Made by a program: the position numbers and the translations under genes. A DNA stretch of 64,000 nucleotides, from NCBI RefSeq assembly GCF_037975245.1, contig NC_092562.1:28597554-28661553 (forward strand). Reading direction: 5' to 3'. The DNA is from Apostichopus japonicus. Lineage: Eukaryota > Echinodermata > Holothuroidea > Aspidochirotida > Stichopodidae. Below the pieces are notes generated by a model. That model did no database searches and had not been told where the DNA came from. It was given only the letters and a program-made list of their open reading frames with translations. This document shows positions 47,240 to 58,845 of the stretch, in pieces (the stretch's first letter is position 1; every line of letters begins with the position of its first letter).

Positions 47240-47712
47240 GAGGGGTTGAAAGAGGTTTTTCTATATTGGTGTCCATAGATGAAATTTGTGCAACATTATG
47301 GGTATTTTTGGAAGAGAATGTATTCACGAGAGTGTGAATTTTCAAATTCTGAACAAATAATGGGCTCAAAACCTTGAAAAATTGTGCTTACGGGTATTGC
47401 GGGCCGCGACGTATAGAATCACCTACAAAAAGCAATAATCCACAGGAGATGCAATGAGGTCGAACAGGATGTGTGACTGATGACAATCTTCAAAAAGGTT
47501 ATGGATGGAAAAAAAACCATTAGGAAATTCTTGGTTATCAGGCAAAAGTGTACATTTGGTTGGTCATTCCAAGCCCGAGAAGTGCCATTTCCGGTAATCT
47601 GGGGGATAACAAAACCCGAAATTTTCTTGTACGCTGCGCGCCAACCGATGGTGGCGCTCCGCTTAGATAGTAATTCGCGCCCCCGGGTTAGAAAATCCAG
47701 GATACGCCTCTG
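47240..47712 (-). repeat. TIR-element fragment, inverted copy of 53775-54230 / 30709-31200
   Basis: Ends in ctaacccggg-type text and tccaggatacgcctctg, an inverted CAGAGGCGTATCCTGG terminus. It contains the hairpin core at 47619-47672. The other end merges into the composite repeat at 46917-47235. Confidence 0.65.
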
Positions 47713-48403
47713 ATCAAGCATGGTGTTTTATTACGTATTGGTCAATGACGTTCGTAGCTCTTAAGTAGTCATATTATGGGCGAGGTTTATTTGGATCCCA
47801 ACGGAAAATATTTTTCGAAACAAACAAAGTTGAAAGTTGTAAAATTTTCGAATTTTATGCCACCATTTGAAGTAAGATTTGAATAGATAAGCTAGTAATG
47901 CATTGTCGTTATGGCATCGTGGAATCAGTGAGGGTGAGAAAAAAACCATATAAAGACGCAAAATGCTGCTTTAAGATAAAGTTTCCTTTAAAATATTGTA
48001 CAAATTTGTTTACGGAGTAAAGCTAAACAATTTTGGTATGCATCTTTCGTTTTCGTTTCAATGGAATGCATTGCAGCATAACAGAACCAGGTACGGTATA
48101 TATGCACATTTCCCAGGTCAGCATGGTGCCTTTTTATTGGTTTTCGGAGTACCATTTTAGTCCACTGTTTGCTAGGACTATATATGTATCCTATTATCGG
48201 CTTTAAATTGTATTAAACCAAGGAAAATTCTCAAGGAAATTCTGAGGAAGTTAAATCACCAGTTCAAACTGAGAGAATTCAAGCAGAGGACTTCATGTCA
48301 CCATGTAAATTAGTTTCTGATAGTAACCAAAATCTAGAACCGAGCTCGATGCTACCAGGCGTGGTGTCGATCGATCCCTGGGAATAACCCTAAATCTGTT
48401 CGT
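47713..48403. other. unique sequence, no gene seen
   Basis: AT-rich DNA between repeats; no supported frame. Confidence 0.4.
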
Positions 48404-48407
48404 TTAA

Positions 48408-48768
48408 AGGGTGTGAAGACTCGCGCAAAACGCAACGTCTAATGCCGGTAATCTGACCTAGTTTCGAATGAGGTGTAACAGAAGTGTTAGACACCACCAT
48501 CGATCCCAGAAAATACACACACAGCTTGCTACCGTCGGTAATTAGACACTAATTTACAGTCAGTCAGTATATATAACTGCGGTCAATACTTACAGCACAG
48601 TGTGCAAACGATACAGCGTTCGACATCTCAGGTCCAGCTAAAGATAAGGTATCACGTTTCATAACTGTCTGCATTTTGTAGCGACAAGAGAAAAACATCA
48701 CTTGCAATCAACGGAAAGTAAACTTTTTAAAGTTGGCGGCACGCTGTTTGGGCGAGTCTTCACACCCT
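48408..48768. mobile_element. TTAA-type MITE, copy 2 (well preserved)
   Basis: A 361-bp element with TIRs agggtgtgaagactcgcg and the inverted cgagtcttcacaccct, flanked by ttaa at 48404-48407 and 48769-48772. The interior matches 28418-28773. TTAA duplication with AGGG ends points to a Kolobok/T2-type or piggyBac-type transposase acting in trans. Confidence 0.92.
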
Positions 48769-48772
48769 TTAA

Positions 48773-49217
48773 TGCGATCTACCTTTGAATGCAAGCAAGT
48801 AATTTTTAACTTTATTTTAACTTAGTTTAACAATATTTCATTTTTATAATTGCACCTTACTTTACTTGTAACACGTTCAATTGATTTAACAAGGTAAGAG
48901 TGTTGAGTACGTATATAGTTTTCATTGATAAGGATATGTTGCTATTTATATGTTAATTTATGTCTTAATTTGAATGTTATGTTATTCATTAAATATAAAA
49001 GCCAAGCGTGCTACATTCCATACAGCCCATGAGTATACAATAAACGTAGTATTTCATGTGTGTGCATTGGACCATTTTATCTTTCTTCGTTCGCTGTTTA
49101 CAGTTTCAGTAGTGTTTTTGCTCACTTTATACCCGAAACGTCGTGTTTCTTATCTTTATTAGCACTTGCAAACTTTGCAATTATTTCCACTAGAATTCTC
49201 AGTGCTACGCAGAACAT

Positions 49218-49248
<31 letters not shown>

Positions 49249-50113
49249 CAATCTCAAAAATCAATCTCAAAAATCATTCTATTGAGAATTTGCGTGTTAT
49301 TGCCATTGACCAGAACGATTCTTGGACAGATAACCTCTTATAACGGCTATACTATCAAACTTCGTTGAATGGAATGAAAAACTACCATATATTTCAGAAA
49401 CCGAACACTACATACATATACCACCCGAACCGAATTGTACAGTTGCTTATAATAGCGTTTTCGAATTGAATATATTGCGCATATATATGCATCTGTGTTA
49501 TAACATGATAACACTTGTTATGCTACAGGCCTTTTTATTACGGCCTGTGTTAAAAAATATATTAAAATATAAATTTTTTTTTTTTTTTTTTTTTTTTTTT
49601 ATATATATAAAAATATAAAAAGATATAAAAAATAAAAAAAATAAAAAATATAATACCACTACGATTTACTGTATTGTATCTTTAACATATCTAGCTCTTG
49701 CATGCTCCCAAAACATAACACGTGTTAGTGTGTTATAACACCCTGGCATATAAATGCATAATATGCTACACGTTAAGAACAAATATAAGCTCACACCTTT
49801 TCGGCTTGGGTGCATATACAATTTGGAGGTTGTTCATCCTGGAACGCCATTTTCATGCTCACTGGTATGATGTGATATCTGCTATATGCTTTACAAATTC
49901 GAGTAATTGAAAACAAAAGACTGAAATAAATAACTTTTATCTGTTTATTGTGCGATGCCCCACATTATTTACAATTCGAAAGATGCACAGTTTCAAGTTC
50001 ATTACATACTGAAGGCATCGGTTCTCTATCTGCCTTCAGTTTAGGGTAGATCTTGGGATTTTCATACCTAGATATTGCTAGATATCCATACAGTTCAGTG
50101 TCCTTAGCATTTT
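48773..50113. other. AT-rich DNA with repeat fragments
   Basis: (AT)n at 49219-49249, a poly-T tract at about 49573-49600 followed by A/T-only sequence to about 49650, and fragments of the dispersed family at 49325-49400 and 49825-49965. No gene seen. Confidence 0.6.
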
Positions 50114-50487
50114 TCGGGGCCCAGTGGCGGCGGAACCGGGGGGGCTTGGGGGGCTCAGCCCCCCCAATGAAAAAGTTGAGGGGGCAAATGCATGATAAGC
50201 CCCCCCCCCAATATTTACCAAGGCTCCGAAACGTGCATCTGCCCATTTTTCAATGCATACTTGTCGATCTGTCCGATGTACACGTATTGTAATAATTTTA
50301 GTAATTGCTGGGGGACCCTGGTCCCTCGGCCCGTCCCCTGGCTATAGACCACATTGTCACCCCAACCGCGTCTTCATGCCCCGTGAAAAGTGGAAGCAGT
50401 GAGTGTGAGTACCGGTAAGCGTAACACAACTTCGTCTTAGGCCAATGACTTGCCTCATTTCAGCCAGTTCTCCAACATCCCCTTACT

Positions 50488-50888
50488 TAGTGGCGGAGCG
50501 TCCATATATACAGTCAGGGGGCGGATCCCCCCCCCCCCTCCTGACGGACTCAAATGGACTGCTGGCGCCCTTTTCAGCTTTTCACTACTTTTAACTTGTT
50601 CGCGATTATTGACTATTTTATTGCGCTCTCATATACCTATTGACATTTGTCATATTCTGTTGGTGTAATTTTCCGACAAAATGGCGACGACACCTATTTA
50701 TTCTCCGTTTATCTGCAAATAAGCAAGGCCCGGAAAGGGTCATTTCCTGCAATCTAGGGAGTAACTTTACTCAAAAACTTTCTGTACGCTCCGCGCCAAC
50801 CTGTGGTGGCGCTCCGCTTAGATATTGTCGAAAGCGCCCCTACAGACCATTCTTGCCCCCCTGACCAGTACCCCTAACTCCGCCACTG
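50488..50888. mobile_element. nested hAT-like MITE with perfect 8-bp TSD
   Basis: Termini tagtggcggagcgtcc and aactccgccactg, flanked by identical cccttact at 50480-50487 and 50889-50896. Same family as 11411-11833. Hairpin core on the minus strand at 50776-50826. Confidence 0.94.
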
Positions 50889-50929
50889 CCCTTACTACAC
50901 TCAAAAACGTCTTTGCGAGTACACTACGA

Positions 50930-52792
50930 TACGGCATGCCATACGTTTCAAAAATGTCCAAAACAATATAAGCATGTCCAAAATAATATAAGCATGTCCA
51001 AATTTATATAAACATGTCGAAACTAGTATGAGTATGTCCAAAAATAATAAGAGCATGTCCAAAATAATATGAGAGTGTCGAAAGACTATATGAGCATGTC
51101 CAACATATTAAAAGAATGTCGAAAAATAATACAAGAGGGACAAATGTAACTGCCTAATTCAATTTTGTATTGAACATTTTGGCGTTTTAAGTTACGCCAT
51201 ATGTTGCAAAATATCCAAAAAAATATAAGCATGTCCAAACTTATATGAGCATGTCCAAATTTATATAGACATGTCAAAACTATATGAGCATGTCCAAAAT
51301 AATACGCGCATGTCCAAACACACATAAGTATGTCAAAATATAATATGAGCACGCCCAAAATTATATGAGAGTGTCGAATAATAATATAAAAGTCTCGAGT
51401 GTAACTGCTAACTTCAACTTTGTTATGAACATTTTGGCGTTTAAAGTCACGCCAAATGTTTCAAATATCGAACTTTTATATTGGTATGTCGAAAAAAATT
51501 AGCTTACAATACCTTCTTTAGAGGTAATTTGTATCAACTGACACAATGGTTATCATTATGACAATGTATTATTGAAACATTCTTCTGTTTTTGTGACGCA
51601 AATAATTCAAAATATGTAAAAACAAGACCATCACCTAACATTTTTCCTTCTTACATCCCTACGTAATGTGAGTGGTTTCGCCCTGCCTAGAGGTGCTGAG
51701 ATTATTCATATATTGTTGCGAAGGCAAAGAAGTTCACGTGCGAAAGTACGTACAACATGCACAAGCGCTAACAACGTACAGTAGTTATCACAATATGCGT
51801 ACGTTGACTGTGAAAATGAACTACTATACTGTGTTACTTTCTTAACGGAAAATTGTGACACTTAATTACGGTTACCAGGCGAAGTCGGACACTAGCCCAG
51901 AATTAAAAAAAAATAAGCCTAGGTTAGGGGTATTCAACGTTTAATCTTCACTCTCACCTTTTAACTAAATTTCAAGATGGAAACGTGGGAAGAACTCGCC
52001 AACTACATATTATTGATTAAACCGCGTGGAATGTTGGTCACAGTGGTTCTTCGTATTAAACTCACTGATAGTTACAGCACCTTGGGGCCAGGTTGATCAC
52101 TCGCGCTACGAAACAACTCAACTAATATTTCCTCGAAAATAAAATCGTTCTTGATCGAAATATCATTAAAATATTAACACACACACTAATACGGTAATGG
52201 ATGAACTGTATATCGTCTTAAGTTACGCTGGATATGGTGTTTTTGTTTTCAGCATACCAAAATAAAAAGTTTGATATTTGGAACATATGGCGTAAAATTC
52301 AAACGCCTGACTGTTCATTACTAAGTTGAATCGAGCAGTTACGCTCGAGACTTTTGTATTATTTTTCGACACTTTTTTATATTTTGGACATGCTCATATA
52401 GTCTTTCGACACTCTTATATTATTTTGGACATGCTCTCATTATTTTTGGACATACTCATATTGGTTTCGACATGTTTATATAAATTTGGACATGCTTATA
52501 TTTTTTTGGATATTTTGCAACAGATGGCGTGAATTCAGATGCCAAAATGTTCACTAAAAAGTTGAAGTTAGCAGTTACATTCGACATGTTCATATAATTT
52601 TTCGACACTCTCATATTATTTTGGGCATGATCATATTATTTTTGGACATACTTATATTAGTTTCGATATGTTTATATAAATTTGGACATGCTTATATTTT
52701 TTGGACATGCTTATATTTTTTTGGACATGCTTATATTTTTTTGGACATGCTTATATAGTTTTGGACATTTTTGATACATTTGGCATTCCGTA
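50930..52792. mobile_element. foldback-like element with roughly 570-bp tandem-repeat inverted arms
   Basis: Left tip tacggcatgcca and right tip tggcattccgta are inverted, and ctacga flanks both sides (50924-50929 and 52793-52798). The left arm (to about 51505) is an array of 20-22 bp units such as gcatgtccaaaataatataa. The right arm (from about 52228) is the inverted array. Both arms also contain a non-repeat word pair (gcgtaactgc-like and atggcgt). The 720-bp centre has no long frame. Structurally similar to FB/TU foldback transposons. Confidence 0.88.
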
Positions 52793-53081
52793 CTACGAGT
52801 AATAGCTACTCTCTTAAAACACCATCGAATATACAAATTACAATGTTTTTACAGACTTTTACGTGCAATCTGAGAAATTGCAGGCTTGAGACCCATATTT
52901 TAGGGCTAGGTATTCGCAGCATAAAACACTCGCGAAGTGCCGTTTCCGGCCATCTGGGGGTTTGAAAAAACCCAAAATTTTCTTGTACGCTCCGCGCCAA
53001 CCGATGGTGCCGCTCCGCTTAGATAGTCTCCACACATTAGCCTCCCCCCCCCCCAATAATTTTTCCGTTCCGCCGCGCCTG

Positions 53082-53350
53082 TCGGGGCCTGATCTTGGAA
53101 CTTGCAAACTCGGGAGTGGTCACACTCCATGTAGGTCAGTGGACGTCGACCTCTAGACGTCACTAATACACAACCCGATCACTTGTTATCGATGAAGTGG
53201 TGTGTTGCCGGATTTTGTCAAGGTCTTGGTACAACGGGCAAAAGTCATTCATCTGGAAGCGATCAGAAGGGCTGGGCGTAGGGTTGTGGGGCGCGCGTTT
53301 TTATGCAGATGGGAACAATCTCAAGGAGTGATGGGTGCGTCCGCCCGCCG
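53082..53350 (+). repeat. repeat block, inverted partner of 45600-45870
   Basis: Shared text includes cactccatgtaggtcagtg, acttgttatcgatgaagtgg and ttgccggattttgtcaagg. It is the continuation, past the inserted element, of the block at 49970-50121. Confidence 0.75.
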
Positions 53351-53570
53351 TTACATGATATTCACAGGAGATGTGCTCAATTCTCCAATCGCATGCGGAA
53401 TTTATTTTTAGATTCCTTGTACGAGTTACGGTACTAGATTTGGGGGTAACAATTAGCATTCAGGTCGGAGTGTATAGCATTTTATATCTGGATGACAGTG
53501 TTGCATCGAAGGACATAGGTCTAGTGCAGTTCGCATGTAGATCCTGGTCTAATACCGAAAATGTTCGAGA

Positions 53571-53773
53571 CCAGCCACAGTTGGTTTCATAACACAATTG
53601 TACAATTGTTTAAGGCGTCCATACACACACGCGTAATAGACCATATATGGTATAATTATATGCATTAGTGAGAGAGGAAAAATGGAAACGTCAAAATGGA
53701 GTTGTCGGTGTAAGGGGTAGGCTGAGGCGTACGCCCCTTCCGAAATCCTCGATCCGTCACTGGGTACCCTGTG
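53571..53773 (+). repeat. 200-bp direct repeat, copy 1 of two
   Basis: Same orientation and order as 58311-58515: gaccagccacagttggtttc, cacacacgcgt, aaaaatggaaacgtcaa, ttgtcggtgtaaggggt, ccgaaatcc, gatccgtcactgg. In both copies a different TIR-type element starts just downstream. Confidence 0.75.
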
Positions 53774-53774
53774 C

Positions 53775-54230
53775 AGGCGCGTATCCAGGATTTTCTAACC
53801 CGGGGGGGGGGGGCGCGAATTACTATCTAAGCGGAGCGCCACCATCGGTTGGCGCGCAGCGTACAAGAAATTTTCTGGTTTTGATACCACCCAGATCACC
53901 GGAAATGGCACTTCTCGGGCTTGAAAATGACCAACCAGATGTACACTTTTTGCCTGAGAACCAAGATTTTCCCAATAGTTTTTTTTTCATTCTTAACCTT
54001 TTTCAAGATTGTCACCAGTCACACATCATGTTCCACCTCATTGCATCTCCTGTGGATCATTGCTTTTGTAGGTGATTCTACGTCGCGGCCCACAATATCC
54101 GTCAGCCCCACTTTTCAAGGTTTTAAGCCCATTATTTGTTCAGAATTTGAAAATTCACGTTTCTCGTGATTAAATTCAATTCAAAACATACCCATAATGT
54201 TGAACAAAATTTCATCTATGGACAACCAAT
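53775..54230 (+). repeat. TIR-element fragment (CAGGCGCGTATCCAGG family)
   Basis: Starts tgcaggcgcgtatccagg and contains the hairpin core at 53821-53875. It is homologous to 30760-31190 and, inverted, to 47240-47712. The right end is not defined. Confidence 0.65.
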
Positions 54231-54549
54231 ATAGAACCAGAATGCAAAATGCATTGAGGTTTCGATGACTTTAATGCACTAGACTTCTGCTTGTTAGTAT
54301 AACCAGAACTAGCTGTTACAATAACACTATGACATGCTAACACAGGTCAGTCTACTGTACGTGGTTATACACACCTCCATCAAAAGCAATAGGGTTCTTG
54401 TACTCAATGTTATGAATCCACACACCAAGTATTACAAAACCAAACCAAATCTCTTAATAACTTCGCACATTAGGGTTGCAGAGGAGTCCACTTATGGACA
54501 AGTTAGATTGGAATATGCCCACGAAACTTCAAAGAATCAACTTGAAAGA

Positions 54550-56590
54550 AGCTAATACAGGTCACTGGAGGTCAACCTGAGGTCAAAGGTCACCCAAATG
54601 CAGTTCGACCATTGTATTACAATAGCGTAACTCTCAACCCTGTCTGTGGTAGTTTCACAAGTTATCGGGAAAAAACACATTTTGACCCATAAATGACCTT
54701 TGGTGACCTTGGATCACATCACGGTTATTTTGGAAAATGTGTCCCTACTTCATTCACAACTTGTCCTAATATACCAGCCATGTCAGACTTCGTGACTAGA
54801 AGTTGTTGCAAAAATTAGCATAAGTTGGGAGTTTTTGGCACATAATCAACCTTGAATGACCTTGGATGACCTAATGGTTTTTATCAAAAATGTTCCCCTT
54901 GATGATGTGCACTCTGTCCTAAAATCCCAACCTTGATGGACATTTGGTTCTCACGTTATTGCAAAAATACTAGTTTTTGACCCCCAATTGACCTTTGTTG
55001 ACCTTGGACCATATTACCGTTATGTTTTGAAATGATCCCTTACCCCATTCACAACTAGTCCCAAAATATCAACCATGTCGGACCCGTCAATGGTAGTTTC
55101 ACAAGTTATTGAGGAAAAAAACACATTTTGACCCATAAATGACCTTTGGTGACCTTGGATCACATCACGGTTATTTTTGAAAATGTGTCCCTACTCCATT
55201 CATAACTTGTCCTAATATACCAGCCATGTCAGACTACGTGATTAGAAGTTGTTGCAAAAATTAGCATAAGTTGGGAGTTTTTTGCACATACTCGACCTTG
55301 AATGACCTAATGGTTTTTATCAAAAATGTTTCCCTTGATGATGTGCACTCTGTCCTAAAATCCCAACCTTGAGGGACATTTGGTTCTCACGTTATTGCAA
55401 AAATACTAGTTTTTGACCCCTAATTGACCTTTGTTGACCTTGGATCATATTACCGTTATGTTTTGAAATGATCCCTTACCCCATTCACAGCTAGTCCCAA
55501 AATATCAACCATGTCGGACCCTGTCAGTGGTAGTTTCACAAGTTATTGAGGAAAAAACACATTTTGACCCATAAATGACCTTTGGTGACCTTGGATCACA
55601 TCACGGTTATTTTTGAAAATGTGTCCCTACTCCATTCACAACTTGTCCTAATTTACCAGCCATGTCAGACTTCGTGACTAGGAGTTGTTGCAAAAATTAG
55701 CATAAGTTGGGAGTTTTTGGCACATAATCAACTTTGAATGACCTTGGATGACCTGATAGTTTTTATCAAAAATGTTTCTCTTGATGAGGTGCACTCTGTC
55801 CTAAAATTTGTTTGGCCTACAATGTACACACATAATGTTATTACTAGAAATGTATCAAAACCAACCTTTGGCCCCTCATAACTTGAGAACTGGGTGTCCG
55901 ATTGAAGCGGGAGTTGGTTTCCTATATTCAGCACAAAAAGCTCTATCATATGTCAACAATTTTTTAAACTTATCTTTGTTCTGTTTTGTTTTGCCCCGTA
56001 TCTCCTAAAATGAGCATATTTTTTAAAATTTGACCTTTGACCTTTTGACCTCGCAGTCAGATGTAGTTTGACACGCTGATTCCAAAAAGCAACATGACAA
56101 GTCTGTGCGACCATCCTAACTGTACTTATTAAAAAACAAAAACATTGACCTCTGATAACTTCGCACACGAAGGTCGCACAGGGGTCAACTATGGACCATT
56201 TTGATCGGAAGGTACCTTTGAGATCCGATTATGGCCACGAAAATTCAAATAACCCAAAAAATTGATAAAGGTCACCGGAGGTCAACCTGAGGTCAAAGGT
56301 CACCTAGATGCGGGTCGACTCCCTGATTACAATAGCATAACTCCCAACCTTCACGGACATTTGGTTCTCAAGTTATTGCAAAAATACTAGTTTTTGACCC
56401 CTGATTGACCTTTGTTGACCTTGGATCACATGACCGTTATGTTTTGAAATGATCCCTTACCCCATTCACAACTGGTCCCAAAATATCAACCATGTCGGAT
56501 CCTGTCAATGGGAGTTATTGCTTGTTTTAATATTTTGGTTTTTGGCCTCTAACTGACCTTTGGTGACCTTCACAGGCAACACAAAAAATA
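54550..56590. repeat. tandem repeat (about 440 bp) rich in TGACCT / AGGTCA half-sites
   Basis: The landmark acaagttat...acacattttgaccc occurs at 54657, 55101 and 55538 (periods 444 and 437 bp), with partial copies before and after. Each unit holds three direct repeats of TGACCT with four-base spacing, for example 54694-54709 (spacer TTGG), 54857-54872 (TGGA) and 54989-55004 (TTGT). A different block at each end of the array (54559-54592 and 56269-56302) has four AGGTCA sites spaced 4, 5 and 1. Whether any act as nuclear-receptor sites is unknown. Confidence 0.9.
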
Positions 56591-56682
56591 GGGCACATCT
56601 ACTCAATGTGGTACTCATATACACCAAATATTAGATTGGTCCAAGCTTCCCTACTTGAGATACCGTGTTTACAAGCCAGGCG

Positions 56683-56740
56683 TCACACACACACACACAC
56701 ACACATACATACACACATACATACACACATACACACACTC
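56683..56740. repeat. (CA)n / (CATA)n microsatellite
   Basis: About 24 bp of CA repeats followed by ACAT/ACACAT units. Confidence 0.9.
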
Positions 56741-56788
56741 TCCGCCTGCATGAATGCATAGGTTACGATTTCATCGAAACCAAAAACC

Positions 56789-57401
56789 CAAGGGCGGCAG
56801 AAGCACTTTTAATCTGGGGGGGGGGGGCACCGCGACATCTAAGGGCACTTTGCAGATATTCGATTGGACTGATACAGCCTTATATTTAGTACCATTTTAA
56901 CGCCCCCCCCCCCCCCCTTCAAGGAAAATATGCATACTAGCACTGCAATATCCAATGTGCAAATTAGGAAACATGGAACAAGTTTTCTTTTGAGACAAAA
57001 TGAGGTGAAATTATGCTAGTTGCTAATGTAACAAATCTTCCGAATTAGAATTTATTTCTTGTTAATATCTTAACAATTTTTTTTCCATTCTAAATAGCTT
57101 GAGTTTGACCCACAGAAATTCATTAGAAAGTCAGCGGCGTAGCCAGGATTTGCAAAGTTGTATGCACGACTATCTGAGCGGAGCGCCACCATCGGTTGGC
57201 GCGGAGCGTGCAAGGATTTTTTTGGTTTTACAAACCCCTCAGATGGCCGGAAACGGCCCTTCCCGAGTGTTCATTCTGGTTCCCTGGCCTCTTGCTAACT
57301 TGAGACACCTAAATTTATATGTAGAAAAAGGGCACATTTTTAACCTGAGGAAAAGTGAGGGGGGGCACGTGCCCCCTGTGCCCCCGGTTCCGCCGCCCTT
57401 T
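56789..57401 (-). mobile_element. hAT-like TIR element (CAAGGGCGGCGG family), inverted copy
   Basis: Begins caagggcggcagaag and ends ccggttccgccgcccttt. Homologous in reverse orientation to 10883-12005 without that copy's nested MITE. A different repeat bearing the hairpin core (57168-57220) occupies the right part from about 57128. The TSD is weak (caaaaacc versus aaaactca). Confidence 0.65.
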
Positions 57402-57415
57402 AAAACTCATTGAAA

Positions 57416-58260
57416 CTTATTGCACGAGTAGAGGGACGTGTGATGAAGAATGTCGGTCAGAAATTTTCAAAAATTCACACACAGTTAATTTCTTGGTGTA
57501 CAAATATTAAAACCTCTTATAACGGCTATTATAAAACTTGGTTGAAGGAAATGAAAATATAGCAGATATTTCCGAAACCGAACAATACACACATAGGCGT
57601 AGGAGGCGGGGGGGGGGGGTGGGGACTGCAGCCCCTATTCGCCATTACTAATGTAAAAGAGAGTTTTAACATAATTGGACCTCGATGATTTTCTCCATCT
57701 ACATAAGACATTTCGTTGTTTACATTAGCATCCCGCGGTATACTGAGCAACTTTCACGGACCGTAAGGTACACGATTGCATCTGATGTAATAATCGATGC
57801 TTGCTTATATGATATTGACATTAACATGTTGGAATTTTTGGTTATTTTTTCGGGCAAGTCGGACAATTTTGAGGCTGTTCATCCTGGAACGCCGTTTTCA
57901 TGCTCACTGATATGATGTGATATCTGCTGTTTGCTTTACAAATTCGAACCGGCGCGTAGCAAGGAATTTGCCAAGGAAAGGGCGAAGCCTGTAGGCAAAT
58001 TATCTAAGTGTAGCTCCTCCATTAGTTGGCGCGAAGCGTATAAGAAAATTTTGGCCGAAAATACCTCCCAGATCGCTGGAAATGGCACTACACAGGACCA
58101 TTTGTTGGCGCGAAGCGTACAAGCAAATTTTGGCCGAAAATGCCTCCCAGATCGCTGGAAATGACACTTCCCAGTCCTTGTAAGTCATCTAAGCACTTTC
58201 TATTTTGAAATTACTAGCGATATCATAAAAAAACATGCTGAAGGGGGGGGGGGGGCGGTC
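57416..58260 (+). repeat. dispersed-repeat mosaic with a duplicated hairpin core
   Basis: 57416-57590 and 57840-57950 match the composite family. From 57951 a TIR repeat of the CAGGC-CGTAGC family follows. It has one full core (58000-58053) and a partial second core (58099-58133), produced by an internal duplication of about 85 bp. The sequence attactagcgatatcataaa (58212-58231) is the uninterrupted counterpart of the LTR element's target site. Confidence 0.7.
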
Positions 58261-58310
58261 GCCCCCTTCCCGAAATTTGTCATGTTCCCCGACGACACGG
58301 TCGAGTTCGA

Positions 58311-58515
58311 GACCAGCCACAGTTGGTTTCATAGCACTGTTCTACAATTGATTAAGGCGTATATACACACACACGCGTTATGATAGACCATATATAGAAT
58401 ATATAGATCATGAGTCAGAGAAGAAAAATGGAAACGTCAACAATTGAGTTGTCGGTGTAAGGGGTTGGGTGAGGCACACGCCTCCTCCGAAATCCTTGAT
58501 CCGTCACTGGCTACC
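58311..58515 (+). repeat. 200-bp direct repeat, copy 2
   Basis: Copy of 53571-53773 with small indels. Confidence 0.75.
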
Positions 58516-58516
58516 C

Positions 58517-58845
58517 TGTGTATATAATAGGGATCAGCGCTGTAATAATGTCACTGTTCCTCTTTCTCTTCCAGGTGTCTTGGCGTTTTTCGTTAACTCC
58601 CTCCTTTTCTCCTTTTTCTCTCTTTCTTCCTTTTCTGTTCCCTTCCTTCCTCTCCTCCTCCTCTTTTCCCCCCTCTTTTTCCTTTTTTCTTCTCTTTTTT
58701 TTCTCTCCTCTTTTTCTTACCCGGGGGGCGCGCGCCCCCAACGCCCCCCCTGGATACGCACCTGCTGTGTATATAATAGGGATCAGCGCTGTAATTATGT
58801 CATTGTTCCTCTTTCTCTTCCCGGTGTCGTATGGCGTTGTTTCTG
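58517..58845 (+). repeat. polypyrimidine repeat inserted between an approximately 80-bp duplication
   Basis: The segment starting gtgtatataatagggatcag occurs at about 58517-58590 and again at about 58767-58838. Between them lies a C/T-only tract and a cgcgcgcccccaacgccccc end like those at 23034 and 45465. A 182-codon frame crossing it is an artefact of the tract. Confidence 0.75.

Larger units (their letters stand above)
50122..53081 (-). mobile_element. hAT-like TIR element (GGCGGAAC family), copy interrupted by two younger elements
   Basis: Begins cagtggcggcggaaccgg, ends ccgttccgccgcgcctg, and is flanked by identical 8-mers tcggggcc at 50114-50121 and 53082-53089. Removing the insertions at 50488-50888 and 50930-52792 with their TSDs leaves about 680 bp, colinear with the 634-bp copy at 26795-27428. 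It contains the hairpin core on the minus strand at 52976-53028. Confidence 0.93.
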
